Source: a virus
Length of the DNA: 56,227 bases
IMG/VR virus record: IMGVR_UViG_3300005826_000271
Span: 1-56,227 of that record
Reading direction: 5' to 3' (one strand)
Shown: positions 41,993 to 50,039 of the stretch, piece by piece
Layout: every line of letters starts with the position of its first letter
How positions within the stretch are numbered: position 1 is the stretch's first letter
Notes under the pieces: generated by a model
Seen by the model: only the letters and a program-made list of their open reading frames with translations
Told to the model about the DNA's origin: nothing
Databases searched by the model: none
Program-made: the position numbers and the translations under genes

Positions 41993-42772
41993 ATGGAATG
42001 CATGTCTTGTAAGTCAGAAATTAATCCAAAATGGTCTCATGCAATAGATACTAATGTGTGTCCATTTTGTGGAAATGATATTATGGATATCCAGCTTAAA
42101 GAAATTTTGCAAGTTATTGGATCAAAGATTAATCTTGTTGAAAAAGTTGGTCATACAAAACATCTTGATGATTGGATGTTAGCTAATTTTAATTACATAA
42201 AAACTGATTCTGCAGATTTAATTAAATATGTAGATCCTGAGTTACTAAAGGCAGCAAAGAAAGAACCAATTTCTAGAAAGATTGTTAAAGTTAAGACTGA
42301 AAGAGGGGAGGAGGAAGTGGTTTCAGAACAGATGCAAGATGATGAAACTACTAATGACTTTTTTAAAAGAGCCGAAGCAGTCAAACCTAACATCGATGGT
42401 TTTAACTCTGCAGCAGAGAAGACTCAACATCTTAAGAATTTGGCGAGACAAATTAAAAAGGCAGGGACGTCCTCTATAACTGGAGATGGAAGTGGTATAA
42501 TTACTGCTGATATGCTTGAGGGGGTTGACCCCGAAGCTGTGGCAGAGATGTCAAGTTTAATGTCTGAAGAACCAATGATATCTTCGGCATTAAATTCTTC
42601 TGACGACGATGATGTGCCAGACTTTGTCCTTGAGATGGCTAACCGCGCTAAGGCAGGTGGAAGTTCTAACAATGCTAAGGATTTATTAAAATTACAGGAA
42701 ATGCAGGAGCGTCAGGCAGAGTCAAGACGAAATTTTAAATCTGGTTCGAAGGGCGCATTTTCTCGCGGGTGA
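41993..42772 (+). CDS. Zinc-ribbon protein, hypothetical
   Basis: 259 residues. N-terminal ribbon CMSCKSEINPKW...VCPFCGNDI. A charged middle, then a low-complexity acidic segment (SSDDDDVPDF) and a helical end. SD GAGGGA. Part of a block of DNA-associated genes ahead of recA. Confidence 0.65.
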   Translation: MECMSCKSEINPKWSHAIDTNVCPFCGNDIMDIQLKEILQVIGSKINLVEKVGHTKHLDDWMLANFNYIKTDSADLIKYVDPELLKAAKKEPISRKIVKVKTERGEEEVVSEQMQDDETTNDFFKRAEAVKPNIDGFNSAAEKTQHLKNLARQIKKAGTSSITGDGSGIITADMLEGVDPEAVAEMSSLMSEEPMISSALNSSDDDDVPDFVLEMANRAKAGGSSNNAKDLLKLQEMQERQAESRRNFKSGSKGAFSRG

Positions 42773-42778
42773 AATTAA

Positions 42779-43117
42779 ATGCCAATTAAGATTATAGACA
42801 ATAAAAAAATAGATTTAACAGCTGATGAATGGAATATGTATAGGAAGATAGTTTCTTCTTATACTACTCAAACAAATAAAGGTGAAGATTTATTTATTGA
42901 TTTATTTGAGACAGATGAGAATGGAATTATCATTTTCTTGAAGCCACCATCAAAAAGACAAACAAGTTTCGAGGTTTTTTTGTTCTTAATGTCAGTTTTT
43001 CAACATCAACATTTAAGGATTATGTACGCAAGAGTTGATGATGTTTGTCGTCAAATGACTGATAAAATTAAGGGAAAAATCAAAGAAATTGACGACGTTC
43101 TTGATAAACATAAATAA
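42779..43117 (+). CDS. Hypothetical protein
   Basis: 112 residues. ITADEW-like LTADEWNMYRKIVSSYT, then IIIFLKPPSKRQTSFEVFLFLMSVFQHQHLR. Compact alpha/beta, no assignment. Confidence 0.65.
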   Translation: MPIKIIDNKKIDLTADEWNMYRKIVSSYTTQTNKGEDLFIDLFETDENGIIIFLKPPSKRQTSFEVFLFLMSVFQHQHLRIMYARVDDVCRQMTDKIKGKIKEIDDVLDKHK

Positions 43118-43122
43118 ATTAG

Positions 43123-43136
43123 TTTGTCGAGAAAAA
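43123..43136 (+). promoter_or_regulatory. Shared 14-nt motif TTTGTCGAGAAAAA (copy 2)
   Basis: Same 14 bases as on the minus strand at 6099-6086. Here it lies 37 nt before the ATG of the 43174 gene; TTGTCG is followed after 18 nt by TACATT, a plausible -35/-10 pair. Suggests a phage promoter class. Confidence 0.45.
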
Positions 43137-43173
43137 GTTTAGATTATTACATTATTAGTTAAGGAAGATAATT

Positions 43174-43680
43174 ATGACTGAAGTAAAGTTAAGGGATCTT
43201 ATCGGAGATAAGTTAGAAGAAGATTTCTTGGATTTTGATATGACAGAGATCCATGAAGTATTAAGTTCATTACAGACTGAAGATGCGACTGATTTATCTC
43301 ATGCTGAAATGTTACAACAAAAGGCTTTAAGAGGGGCTGATATATTAAGTGAGTTTTTAAGTCGGCTAGTTAAAACGGTAGCATATTTGGAGTCGCAAGT
43401 AAATAGAGTTAAGAATAAAGTAGCTCTAGAATATAAAGCTGCAGATGGTAGAACTACGACAGAGATGAAAAAATGGGCAGGTGAGTCTTCAGAAGAAGTA
43501 GAAGAATTGCAGATAAAACTTGCAAGGGCAAAGGGCGGAAAAGTTATGCTTGACAAAAAGTATGATATACTAATAAGAAGTCATCATCATTATAAAGATA
43601 TAGCTAATGGTTTAAGAAAAACTATTTTGGGTTATGGTCCTATTCAAAATAAAGAGAAGATTCCTGAAGGATATGAATGA
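43174..43680 (+). CDS. Helical protein upstream of recA; possible recombination mediator
   Basis: 168 residues. Acidic N-terminus, long helices (LSEFLSRLVKTVAYLESQVNRVKNKV, VEELQIKLARAKGGKVMLDKKYD) and a HHHYKDIANGLRKTILGY end. Position before recA and general shape suggest a UvsY-like mediator, but no diagnostic motif. Its last 25 residues are duplicated at the end of the HNH gene that follows. Confidence 0.65.
   Translation: MTEVKLRDLIGDKLEEDFLDFDMTEIHEVLSSLQTEDATDLSHAEMLQQKALRGADILSEFLSRLVKTVAYLESQVNRVKNKVALEYKAADGRTTTEMKKWAGESSEEVEELQIKLARAKGGKVMLDKKYDILIRSHHHYKDIANGLRKTILGYGPIQNKEKIPEGYE
43603..43680 (+). repeat. Gene-tail duplication, copy A
   Basis: The 25 codons plus stop at the end of the 43174 gene. 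Copy B is 44388-44465, at the end of the HNH ORF. 17 of 25 residues are identical (GLRKTILGY and PEGYE in both), but most shared codons differ at the third base. Confidence 0.85.
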
Positions 43681-44465
43681 TTAGAGTTTGTAAAAAATGT
43701 GGAGATAAAAAGGACATAAATCTTTTTGTTAAGAAAAAACAAAAAGATGGTTCATATTTTATTTTTTATACATGCATAGAGTGTAATAAAAAATATTATC
43801 GTGAGTATAATAAAAAATATTATCTTAATCATAGTAGTGAACTTATAAGTAAATCTAAAGAATGGTATTCTATGAATTTAGATAAAAAGAAAGAGTATGA
43901 TAAAAATTATCAAGAAGAAAATAAGAAAAAGAAAGCAGATTATGATAAAAAATATAGAGAAAAGAATAGAGATAATATTAATAAAAGGTTAGCTGTTTAT
44001 AAAAAATCTAGAAGACTTAAAGATCCTCAATATAGGCTTAGAAAAAGCATATCATATAGTGTTTGGTATTATATGAATAAAAATGGCTCAAGTAAAGGTA
44101 ATAATTCTGTTGTAAGATTTTTACCTTACACAATAGGTGAATTGAAAAAACATTTAGAAGGATTATTTGAAAATTGGATGAATTGGGATAATTATGGTGC
44201 GTATCATATTTCTGAATGGGATGATGATGACCAATCGACTTGGACTTGGCAAATTGATCATATTATTCCGCAAAGTAAATTACCATATACATCTATGGAT
44301 GATGAGAATTTTAAAAAATGTTGGAATTTGTGTAATTTGCGTCCTTTATCATCTAAAGAAAATCTTTTAAAGGCAAACAAAGAAATTGCGTCAGGCTTAA
44401 GGAAAACGATCCTCGGATATAGTTCAGGCATGGCAACAGAGAAGGTTCCAGAGGGATATGAGTGA
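43677..44465 (+). CDS. HNH homing endonuclease carrying a duplicated neighbour tail
   Basis: 262 residues, ATGA overlap with the upstream gene. N-terminal zinc motif VCKKCGDKK...YTCIEC, Lys/Tyr-rich repeats (EYNKKYY, YDKKYREKN), then HNH region NWMNWDNYGAY...WTWQIDHIIPQS...KKCWNLCNLRPLSSKENLL. Its last 25 codons copy the end of the upstream gene. It has a truncated relative at 30491-30760. Probable mobile insertion at the 3' end of the 43174 gene. Confidence 0.85.
   Translation: MIRVCKKCGDKKDINLFVKKKQKDGSYFIFYTCIECNKKYYREYNKKYYLNHSSELISKSKEWYSMNLDKKKEYDKNYQEENKKKKADYDKKYREKNRDNINKRLAVYKKSRRLKDPQYRLRKSISYSVWYYMNKNGSSKGNNSVVRFLPYTIGELKKHLEGLFENWMNWDNYGAYHISEWDDDDQSTWTWQIDHIIPQSKLPYTSMDDENFKKCWNLCNLRPLSSKENLLKANKEIASGLRKTILGYSSGMATEKVPEGYE
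44388..44465 (+). repeat. Gene-tail duplication, copy B
   Basis: 25 codons plus stop fused to the HNH ORF; see copy A at 43603-43680. The DNA is diverged mostly by synonymous changes: in GLRKTILGY, most codons differ while the peptide is unchanged. Either copy may be the ancestral gene end. Confidence 0.85.
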
Positions 44466-44507
44466 ACAGAATGTTGCTTAAATAATTGAACAACATAGGC
44501 GGGTAAT

Positions 44508-46724
44508 ATGGCAAAAAAGACTTTAGATGCCTTTTTTAAAAGTTTTGCTGACTCAGAAGAGCAGTTAGATTATAGAATGGCGCATGAAATTATTGGAAAA
44601 CCAATGGAAGTTATTTCGACAGGATCGTTGGCTCTGGATAATGCTTTGTCTTCTGGTGGTTTGCCAAAAGGAAGATTGATACAGTATTATGGACCATCTG
44701 GGTGTCATGCTAAAGGTCAAAAACTTTTGTTATCTAATGGTACATTTAAAAATGTAGAAGATGTTATTGTTGGAGATTCTTTAATGGGTGATGATAGTAC
44801 TCCGCGAAAAGTATTAAAATTAATTCGTGGGTATGGTAAAATGTACAAGATTACTCCTAAAAAAGGTAAGTCATTTGTTGTAAATGAAGATCATATTTTA
44901 ACATTGATTAGAAATAATGATATGATTGATAATTGGAATGCAAATTCAAAATTTGAATTGATTGATGTTTCAGTTAAAGAATGGCTAAAGTGGAAGAAGT
45001 ATAAAAAAGTGGCGCACAAATTAAAGAGACAAAAGGTAGATACGTTTTGGTCTTGTTATGATTTGAATTATCCTGTAGTAAATGAACTTCTAATAGATCC
45101 TTATATATTAGGTATATTGTTAGGGGATGGATCAATAAATAGATCTGTTGAATTAACTACTGCTGATCCGGAAATATTAGAAGCATTTTCTGAATTTACA
45201 TTAAAATCAAAACTTAGATTAGTTGAAGCTTCTACATCTGGAAAATCTAAAACATATAGAGCATCGGGAGAGAGATTTAAAGAGAATCATATTTTTTCTA
45301 TACTTAAAAATATGAATATAAATATTACTAGTGGTCATAAGTTCATACCTTATGAGTATAAAACATGCTCTATTGAAAATAGATTGAAAGTTCTTGCAGG
45401 TCTTATTGATACTGATGGTAGTGTTAATTCTAATTGTATTGATTTTATATCTAAATCTAAACAATTATCTGAGGATGTCGTTTATATTTCAAAAAGTGTT
45501 GGTTTGGCAGCTTATATAAAAGAAACTGTTAAATCAGCGTATAATGGTCATAGCGATATTTATTATAGGGTTAGTATTAGTGGTGACACATCTATTATAC
45601 CTACTAAAATACCAAGAAAAAAATGTGATAAAAGAAAACAAGTAAAAAATGTATTACATACTGGATTTTCTGTAGAATATATTGGTGATGATAATTTTTA
45701 TGGATTTACTTTGAGTGATAATGGTAGGTATCTATTAGATGATTTTACTGTTACTCATAATTCTGGCAAAACGATGATGGCAATGATAGCTATTGCCGAG
45801 GCTCAGAAGTTAGACCCAACATCTCAGCAAATGTTTATAGATTCAGAGCAAACTTTTGATGCCAATTGGGCAAGAAAATTAGGAGCAGACCCATCTAGAA
45901 TTATTCATATATATGGTGATTTAGCTGTAAATGGCAGAAAATGTTTCGAAATGCTTCTTGGTGTTCCAAAAGAGGACTCAAAGCATATCCTCAAGGGTAA
46001 ATCCAAAGAAGGTTTTCTTGATAATATAGTAAGTGGTGATTATAATGTTAATATGATAGTGTTAGATTCACTAGGTTCAATTATTCCTCCAGGTGAGGAT
46101 ACTTCAGCTGTTGGTAAGATGAATATGTCTCTATTAGCAAGGTTTTTAACTACTACTTTTAGGAAGTTATCATTAGAGGTCAATAAAGCGAAAATTCCAT
46201 TTATTATTATCAACCATAAGAAAGACTCTATGGATATGTATGGAAGTGACCATACTTTCTCTGGTGGAAATACATATGCCCATTTTCTTAGTGCAAACGT
46301 GTATTTTGAAGCAATTCAGAGAAAAGACGCTATGATTGTTGATGAAAAGGATAATAAGATTGGTCATGCAGTAAGAGCTACGATAGAAAAATCGAAGTTT
46401 GGACCTTGGCCAAGGAAGTGTGAATTCAAAGTTGATTTTGGTCTGGGTGTTATAGATAGATATGAAGAAGTAGCTAATTTGGCTATTGAATATGATATTG
46501 TTTTAAAAACCTCATCAGTCAGTCACGAATACAACGGTCAAAAGTGGGTAGGTTTTCCAAAATTCTGTAAAGCAGTTGAAGAGGATCATGGTTTTATGAG
46601 AGAACTAGAGCAAAAAATTAATGAAGCAAGGCTTGAAAAATTAAGGAAAACAAGAGAAGATCAGGACAAGAGAACTGCTGAAGTATTATCTGATGTAACT
46701 GATGTTGAAGAAAGTAAGGAATAA
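44508..46724 (+). CDS. recA: RecA-type recombinase with intein
   Basis: 738 residues; 385 without the intein. ISTGSLALDNALSSGGLPKGRLIQYYGPSG leads to the intein; then SGKTMMAMIAIAEAQ restores Walker A GPSGSGKT. MIVLDSLGSIIP is Walker B; FIIINHKKDSMD and a C-terminal acidic coil follow. Phage-owned strand-exchange protein, next to a possible mediator and SSB. Confidence 0.93.
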   Translation: MAKKTLDAFFKSFADSEEQLDYRMAHEIIGKPMEVISTGSLALDNALSSGGLPKGRLIQYYGPSGCHAKGQKLLLSNGTFKNVEDVIVGDSLMGDDSTPRKVLKLIRGYGKMYKITPKKGKSFVVNEDHILTLIRNNDMIDNWNANSKFELIDVSVKEWLKWKKYKKVAHKLKRQKVDTFWSCYDLNYPVVNELLIDPYILGILLGDGSINRSVELTTADPEILEAFSEFTLKSKLRLVEASTSGKSKTYRASGERFKENHIFSILKNMNINITSGHKFIPYEYKTCSIENRLKVLAGLIDTDGSVNSNCIDFISKSKQLSEDVVYISKSVGLAAYIKETVKSAYNGHSDIYYRVSISGDTSIIPTKIPRKKCDKRKQVKNVLHTGFSVEYIGDDNFYGFTLSDNGRYLLDDFTVTHNSGKTMMAMIAIAEAQKLDPTSQQMFIDSEQTFDANWARKLGADPSRIIHIYGDLAVNGRKCFEMLLGVPKEDSKHILKGKSKEGFLDNIVSGDYNVNMIVLDSLGSIIPPGEDTSAVGKMNMSLLARFLTTTFRKLSLEVNKAKIPFIIINHKKDSMDMYGSDHTFSGGNTYAHFLSANVYFEAIQRKDAMIVDEKDNKIGHAVRATIEKSKFGPWPRKCEFKVDFGLGVIDRYEEVANLAIEYDIVLKTSSVSHEYNGQKWVGFPKFCKAVEEDHGFMRELEQKINEARLEKLRKTREDQDKRTAEVLSDVTDVEESKE
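44703..45761 (+). mobile_element. LAGLIDADG intein in RecA Walker A
   Basis: 353 residues (66-418 of the precursor), starting Cys (CHAKGQKLLLSNG), block B FVVNEDHILTL, LAGLIDADG motifs ILGILLGDGSI and VLAGLIDTDGSV, block F NFYGFTLSDNGRYLL, ending THN before Ser. It splits GPSG from SGKT, so the ATPase cannot work before splicing. Confidence 0.93.
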
Positions 46725-46727
46725 GAT

Positions 46728-47045
46728 ATGTCTGATATTGCAGTTGGAATGACAGCCGTGCCGTTTGGTGCCCCAAAAATAAGGAAACCTTATTATTTGT
46801 TAGAATTGAAGGTTGATAGGAGGACTAAAGAATCAAGATTTTTTATTTCCCTAGATAAGCCATCATTATTAAATGGATTTGTCGAGGTTAAGGGAATTTT
46901 CATTGATTCTTCCGCTAGTGAGGAAGAGTTATTGAAAAACTTTGACACCATATTGACAAGCACGCCAAAGGAGTTATTTTTGGAGATGATGTTTCCGTGG
47001 CATAGAATTTGCAGTGTCAGGAATTTAGTTTTTAAAGCGAAATAA
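46728..47045 (+). CDS. Hypothetical protein
   Basis: 105 residues, 3 nt after recA. IRKPYYLLELKVDRRTKESRFFISLDKPS is beta-rich; ends LFLEMMFPWHRICSVRNLVFKAK. Likely a co-translated accessory protein. Unknown function. Confidence 0.65.
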   Translation: MSDIAVGMTAVPFGAPKIRKPYYLLELKVDRRTKESRFFISLDKPSLLNGFVEVKGIFIDSSASEEELLKNFDTILTSTPKELFLEMMFPWHRICSVRNLVFKAK

Positions 47046-47077
47046 GACGCTAAGTTGAAAGAAAAAAAAGGTATAAA

Positions 47078-47377
47078 ATGGCAACAACAAGAAAGACAGC
47101 AAAGAGATCGCAAAAGGTATCAGTTGATGATACTATCGTAAATGGTGTTATGTCTGTAATGGATAATCATGAAGAATGGACAGGAACTATGACAGATTTA
47201 ATGTCTACATTAGATGAGACCTTGAATCAAGGAACAACTTTACCAGGCTCTCCAAGTGCATTGAGAGTTGTTTTGAATAGAGTTGTTAATAGGCTTCGTT
47301 GCCGAGGAGTTAGTGTGAGATTCGGAAGAACAAAGGATCACGCACGAACACGCTATGTAAGGTTTGCAACACGTTAA
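47078..47377 (+). CDS. Small basic winged-helix-like DNA-binding protein
   Basis: 99 residues. TDLMSTLDETLNQG, then SPSALRVVLNRVVNRLRCRGVSVRFGRTKDHARTRYVRF. The helix-plus-wing pattern resembles the small domains attached to phage primases. DNA binding is inferred from the fold pattern and basic charge. Confidence 0.6.
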   Translation: MATTRKTAKRSQKVSVDDTIVNGVMSVMDNHEEWTGTMTDLMSTLDETLNQGTTLPGSPSALRVVLNRVVNRLRCRGVSVRFGRTKDHARTRYVRFATR

Positions 47378-47402
47378 GTGAAGGATATCATAGCATAGAT
47401 TG

Positions 47403-47432
47403 TTGAAAAATGTACTTAATGTACGATAGAAT
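47403..47432 (+). promoter_or_regulatory. Sigma-70-like promoter of ssb with internal inverted repeat
   Basis: TTGAAA (47403-47408), 18-nt spacer, TAGAAT (47427-47432), 17 nt before the ssb ATG. The spacer holds GTAC-TTAAT-GTAC (47412-47424), an inverted repeat that could bind a regulator. AACAGGAG is the following SD. Confidence 0.5.
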
Positions 47433-47449
47433 AACAGGAGAATAAAAAA

Positions 47450-48127
47450 ATGACTACAGTATTTGGTGAAGTTTCATGGAATGATGATGTATACCCAGGC
47501 GGAGGCGGTGGAAATAAGAACTCTAAAGACTTATTCATGAGATTAGATGAAGGATCTAATGAGATGAGACTTGTTACTCAACCTTTCCAATATCTTGTTC
47601 ATAAGTATAAGAAAGAAGGAGATAGTGGTTGGGGACAAAAGGTTTCTTGTTCTGCCATTCATGGTAGTTGTCCACTTTGCGCAAGTGGAGATAAGCCAAA
47701 GCCACGTTGGTTGCTTGGTGTAATTAGTCGCAAGACGAACACATATAAGATTTTGGATATTTCTTATGCAGTATTTTCTCAAATTAGAAAACTTGCTCGG
47801 AATACCCAACGTTGGGGAGATCCTACTAAATATGATATTGACATTGTTGTCGATAAACAAGGCGGACCTACTGGATATTATTCAGTACAACCTATTTCGA
47901 AGGAGCCTCTTTCTGCATCTGATCAACAGATTAAAGATACAGTTGATTTTGATGATCTTAAGCGTAGAGTCAGCCCATTAACACCTGAGAACGTTCAAAA
48001 GCGTATTGATAAAATCAATGGTGTTGAGATCGGAGGCAAAAGCGCACCTACTGCAGCACCAGCTCCATCAAAGGTAGATATGTCTGATGATGACGATGAA
48101 GCTTTCCCAGATTATGATTCCAAATAA
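47450..48127 (+). CDS. Single-stranded DNA-binding protein (gp32-like)
   Basis: 225 residues. A zinc site CSAIHGSCPLC near residues 63-73, OB-like WLLGVISRKTNTYKILDIS, and a C-terminal acidic tail SDDDDEAFPDYD, the partner-binding tail of SSB proteins. Good own promoter and strong downstream terminator. Core of the replication/recombination set. Confidence 0.82.
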   Translation: MTTVFGEVSWNDDVYPGGGGGNKNSKDLFMRLDEGSNEMRLVTQPFQYLVHKYKKEGDSGWGQKVSCSAIHGSCPLCASGDKPKPRWLLGVISRKTNTYKILDISYAVFSQIRKLARNTQRWGDPTKYDIDIVVDKQGGPTGYYSVQPISKEPLSASDQQIKDTVDFDDLKRRVSPLTPENVQKRIDKINGVEIGGKSAPTAAPAPSKVDMSDDDDEAFPDYDSK

Positions 48128-48146
48128 TTGTAATCTAGTTTAAATC

Positions 48147-48175
48147 AAAAGGGGAGTCAATTGACTCCCCTTTTT
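48147..48175 (+). terminator. Strong Rho-independent terminator after ssb
   Basis: A perfect 28-nt palindrome at 48147-48174 (AAAAGGGGAGTCAA then its exact complement) ending in a T run. It would terminate on both strands. The next gene's start must lie downstream, so ATG 48191 is chosen for it. Confidence 0.85.
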
Positions 48176-48190
48176 GTTATATGTCATTAC

Positions 48191-48748
48191 ATGGCAAAAG
48201 TACTTGGTTTCGATGTAAGCTCTACTTGCATAGGTTGGGGTCTTCTTTTAGTAGAAGATGATAAGGTATCATATATTAACTCCGGTTATTTCAAACCGCC
48301 TAAAACAGGAGATTTGATAGATAGGATCTATAAGACTAGAGAAAAAATATTAGATATAATGAGCGCATGTAATCCTGATGAAATTGCAATAGAAGATATT
48401 GTTCAATTTATGAAAGGAAAGAGTACTGCTCAGACAATTATAATGCTAACAACATTTAATAGGATGATTTGTTTATTGGCGAGAGATTTTTTAGGAAAAT
48501 CACCTACTCTTCATAATGTAATGACAATAAGGCATGGATTGAAAATAAATAAAAATCTGCCAAAAAAAGAAGATATGCCGGATCTTGTCGCGCAACATTT
48601 AGGGATTACATTCCCCTATGAGCTCAACAAAAAAGGGGCAAAAAAGATCGAAAATTATGATGAGGCGGACGGCATAGCTGTTTCGTTGTATAAATCTTTT
48701 ATATTATCTGGTAAAATTAAAAAGAAAGCAAGTAAGGTGAAAAAGTGA
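48191..48748 (+). CDS. RuvC-like Holliday junction resolvase
   Basis: 185 residues from ATG 48191. VLGFDVSSTCIGWGLL (first Asp), DEIAIEDIVQF (Glu), and ENYDEADGIAVSLY (Asp) carry the RuvC/RNase H active site. The start has no SD and comes just after a terminator, so it may be leaderless or depend on readthrough. Ends in a Lys-rich tail. Confidence 0.85.
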   Translation: MAKVLGFDVSSTCIGWGLLLVEDDKVSYINSGYFKPPKTGDLIDRIYKTREKILDIMSACNPDEIAIEDIVQFMKGKSTAQTIIMLTTFNRMICLLARDFLGKSPTLHNVMTIRHGLKINKNLPKKEDMPDLVAQHLGITFPYELNKKGAKKIENYDEADGIAVSLYKSFILSGKIKKKASKVKK

Positions 48749-49701
48749 ATCTTGAAGAGGCTCGTGAAGTTCTTGGGTTATCACCAAGTGATGGTCCTGA
48801 TGAGGCTAAGAAAAAGTTTAGAAGTCTAAGTAAAAAATATCACCCTGATGTTAGTGAGGACCCAGATGCAGAGGCTAAGTTTAAAAGATTAAATGAGGCT
48901 TATGATTATATAAAGAGCGGGAAGGGGGATGAGCCTGATTTTCAGGGCTTTAAAAGTGGCGGTCCTTCATGGGATGGTTTTGGGTTTGGAGGTGATCCGT
49001 TCGCTCAGAAGTATCATATTAGAATCGAGCATATTCAAAAGGACATCACAATTTCTTTTAAAGAATCAGTTTGGGGATCAAAGAAAAACATAATGTTTAA
49101 ACGCAAGATTAAGTGTGACAGTTGTAATGGAAATGGATCTGTTCGCCTTAATAACGGTTGTGTTAAGTGTGGCGGTATTGGAATGATAAATTCTATACGT
49201 GGTAACATGATGATATCACAAACATGTCCACAATGTTTAGGATCTGTTAAAAATGAAGTTTGTTCTTCTTGCAGTGGTAATGGTTATAAAAGTGGAACAA
49301 CCTCTTTAGAAATAACAATTCCTGCAGGAATTATTAATGGTAATGTGTTGAGACTTCAGGGAATGGGGAATTATGCAGGAAAAATGATGGGTATGGATCA
49401 AGCATCAGATGTTCATGTTGTGGTTTCAGTTCTTCCAGAAGAAGGTCTATCTATAGAAGGTAGAGATGTTGTTAGTCATCTTAATGTTTCTCTATTAGAG
49501 GCTCTTAAAGGCACAAAGAAAAAGGTTAAAACAGTTGATGGAGTTAGAGATATAGATATTAAACCAAAATCTAAGCACAAAGATAATATTGTTATTCCTA
49601 ACTTAGGAGTAGCAAAAGTTGGTGCTCATAGAGTCATTCTAGATGTAGATTATCCATCTGATATAGATGATATTATACAGATTTTAGAAAAGGATAAATG
49701 A
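48745..49701 (+). CDS. dnaJ: DnaJ-type co-chaperone
   Basis: 318 residues, 4-nt overlap with ruvC. J domain with YHPDV (His33-Asp35), a short Gly/Phe-rich part (GPSWDGFGFGGDPF), four CxxC zinc repeats (CDSCNGNG, CVKCGGIG, CPQC, CSSCSGNG), then the C-terminal substrate-binding domain. Complete DnaJ layout but shorter than bacterial DnaJ (about 375). It would work with host DnaK. Confidence 0.92.
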   Translation: MNLEEAREVLGLSPSDGPDEAKKKFRSLSKKYHPDVSEDPDAEAKFKRLNEAYDYIKSGKGDEPDFQGFKSGGPSWDGFGFGGDPFAQKYHIRIEHIQKDITISFKESVWGSKKNIMFKRKIKCDSCNGNGSVRLNNGCVKCGGIGMINSIRGNMMISQTCPQCLGSVKNEVCSSCSGNGYKSGTTSLEITIPAGIINGNVLRLQGMGNYAGKMMGMDQASDVHVVVSVLPEEGLSIEGRDVVSHLNVSLLEALKGTKKKVKTVDGVRDIDIKPKSKHKDNIVIPNLGVAKVGAHRVILDVDYPSDIDDIIQILEKDK

Positions 49702-50039
49702 TGCCATTTTCAACCCAATGTACAAATAAGAGTTGTAGAAAAATTCAAGCCCCTTATATGGACAAAGAGACTGAGAAAGTCTATTGTTCTGAGTGTCATC
49801 AAGAAATACTTGGATTGACATATTTTGCTAAAGTGCAGATGAAATCGATTGGTCAATATAGAGAGAGACCTAAAATTTCATTTGCTACTAAATGTAATGA
49901 ATGTGGTCTTGAGTCAAGACCTAAAAATGTTAATAATGATATTGTTTGTGGTATTTGTGGCAAACCATTAAAACATTTAAGTGATATTTTTAAAAACATG
50001 CTTAAAGAGCAATTAAAGACAGTTAATAAGGATGTTTAA
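49698..50039 (+). CDS. Double zinc-ribbon protein
   Basis: 113 residues, ATGA overlap with dnaJ. CTNKSC...CSEC and CNECGLE...CGICGKP form two ribbons. TAATG overlap with the primase gene. Perhaps a primase or helicase partner; unknown. Confidence 0.65.
   Translation: MMPFSTQCTNKSCRKIQAPYMDKETEKVYCSECHQEILGLTYFAKVQMKSIGQYRERPKISFATKCNECGLESRPKNVNNDIVCGICGKPLKHLSDIFKNMLKEQLKTVNKDV

Noticed and set aside
48161-48190. Upstream start for the RuvC-like gene
   Set aside because: It lies inside a perfect bidirectional terminator, and the RuvC fold begins only after ATG 48191.
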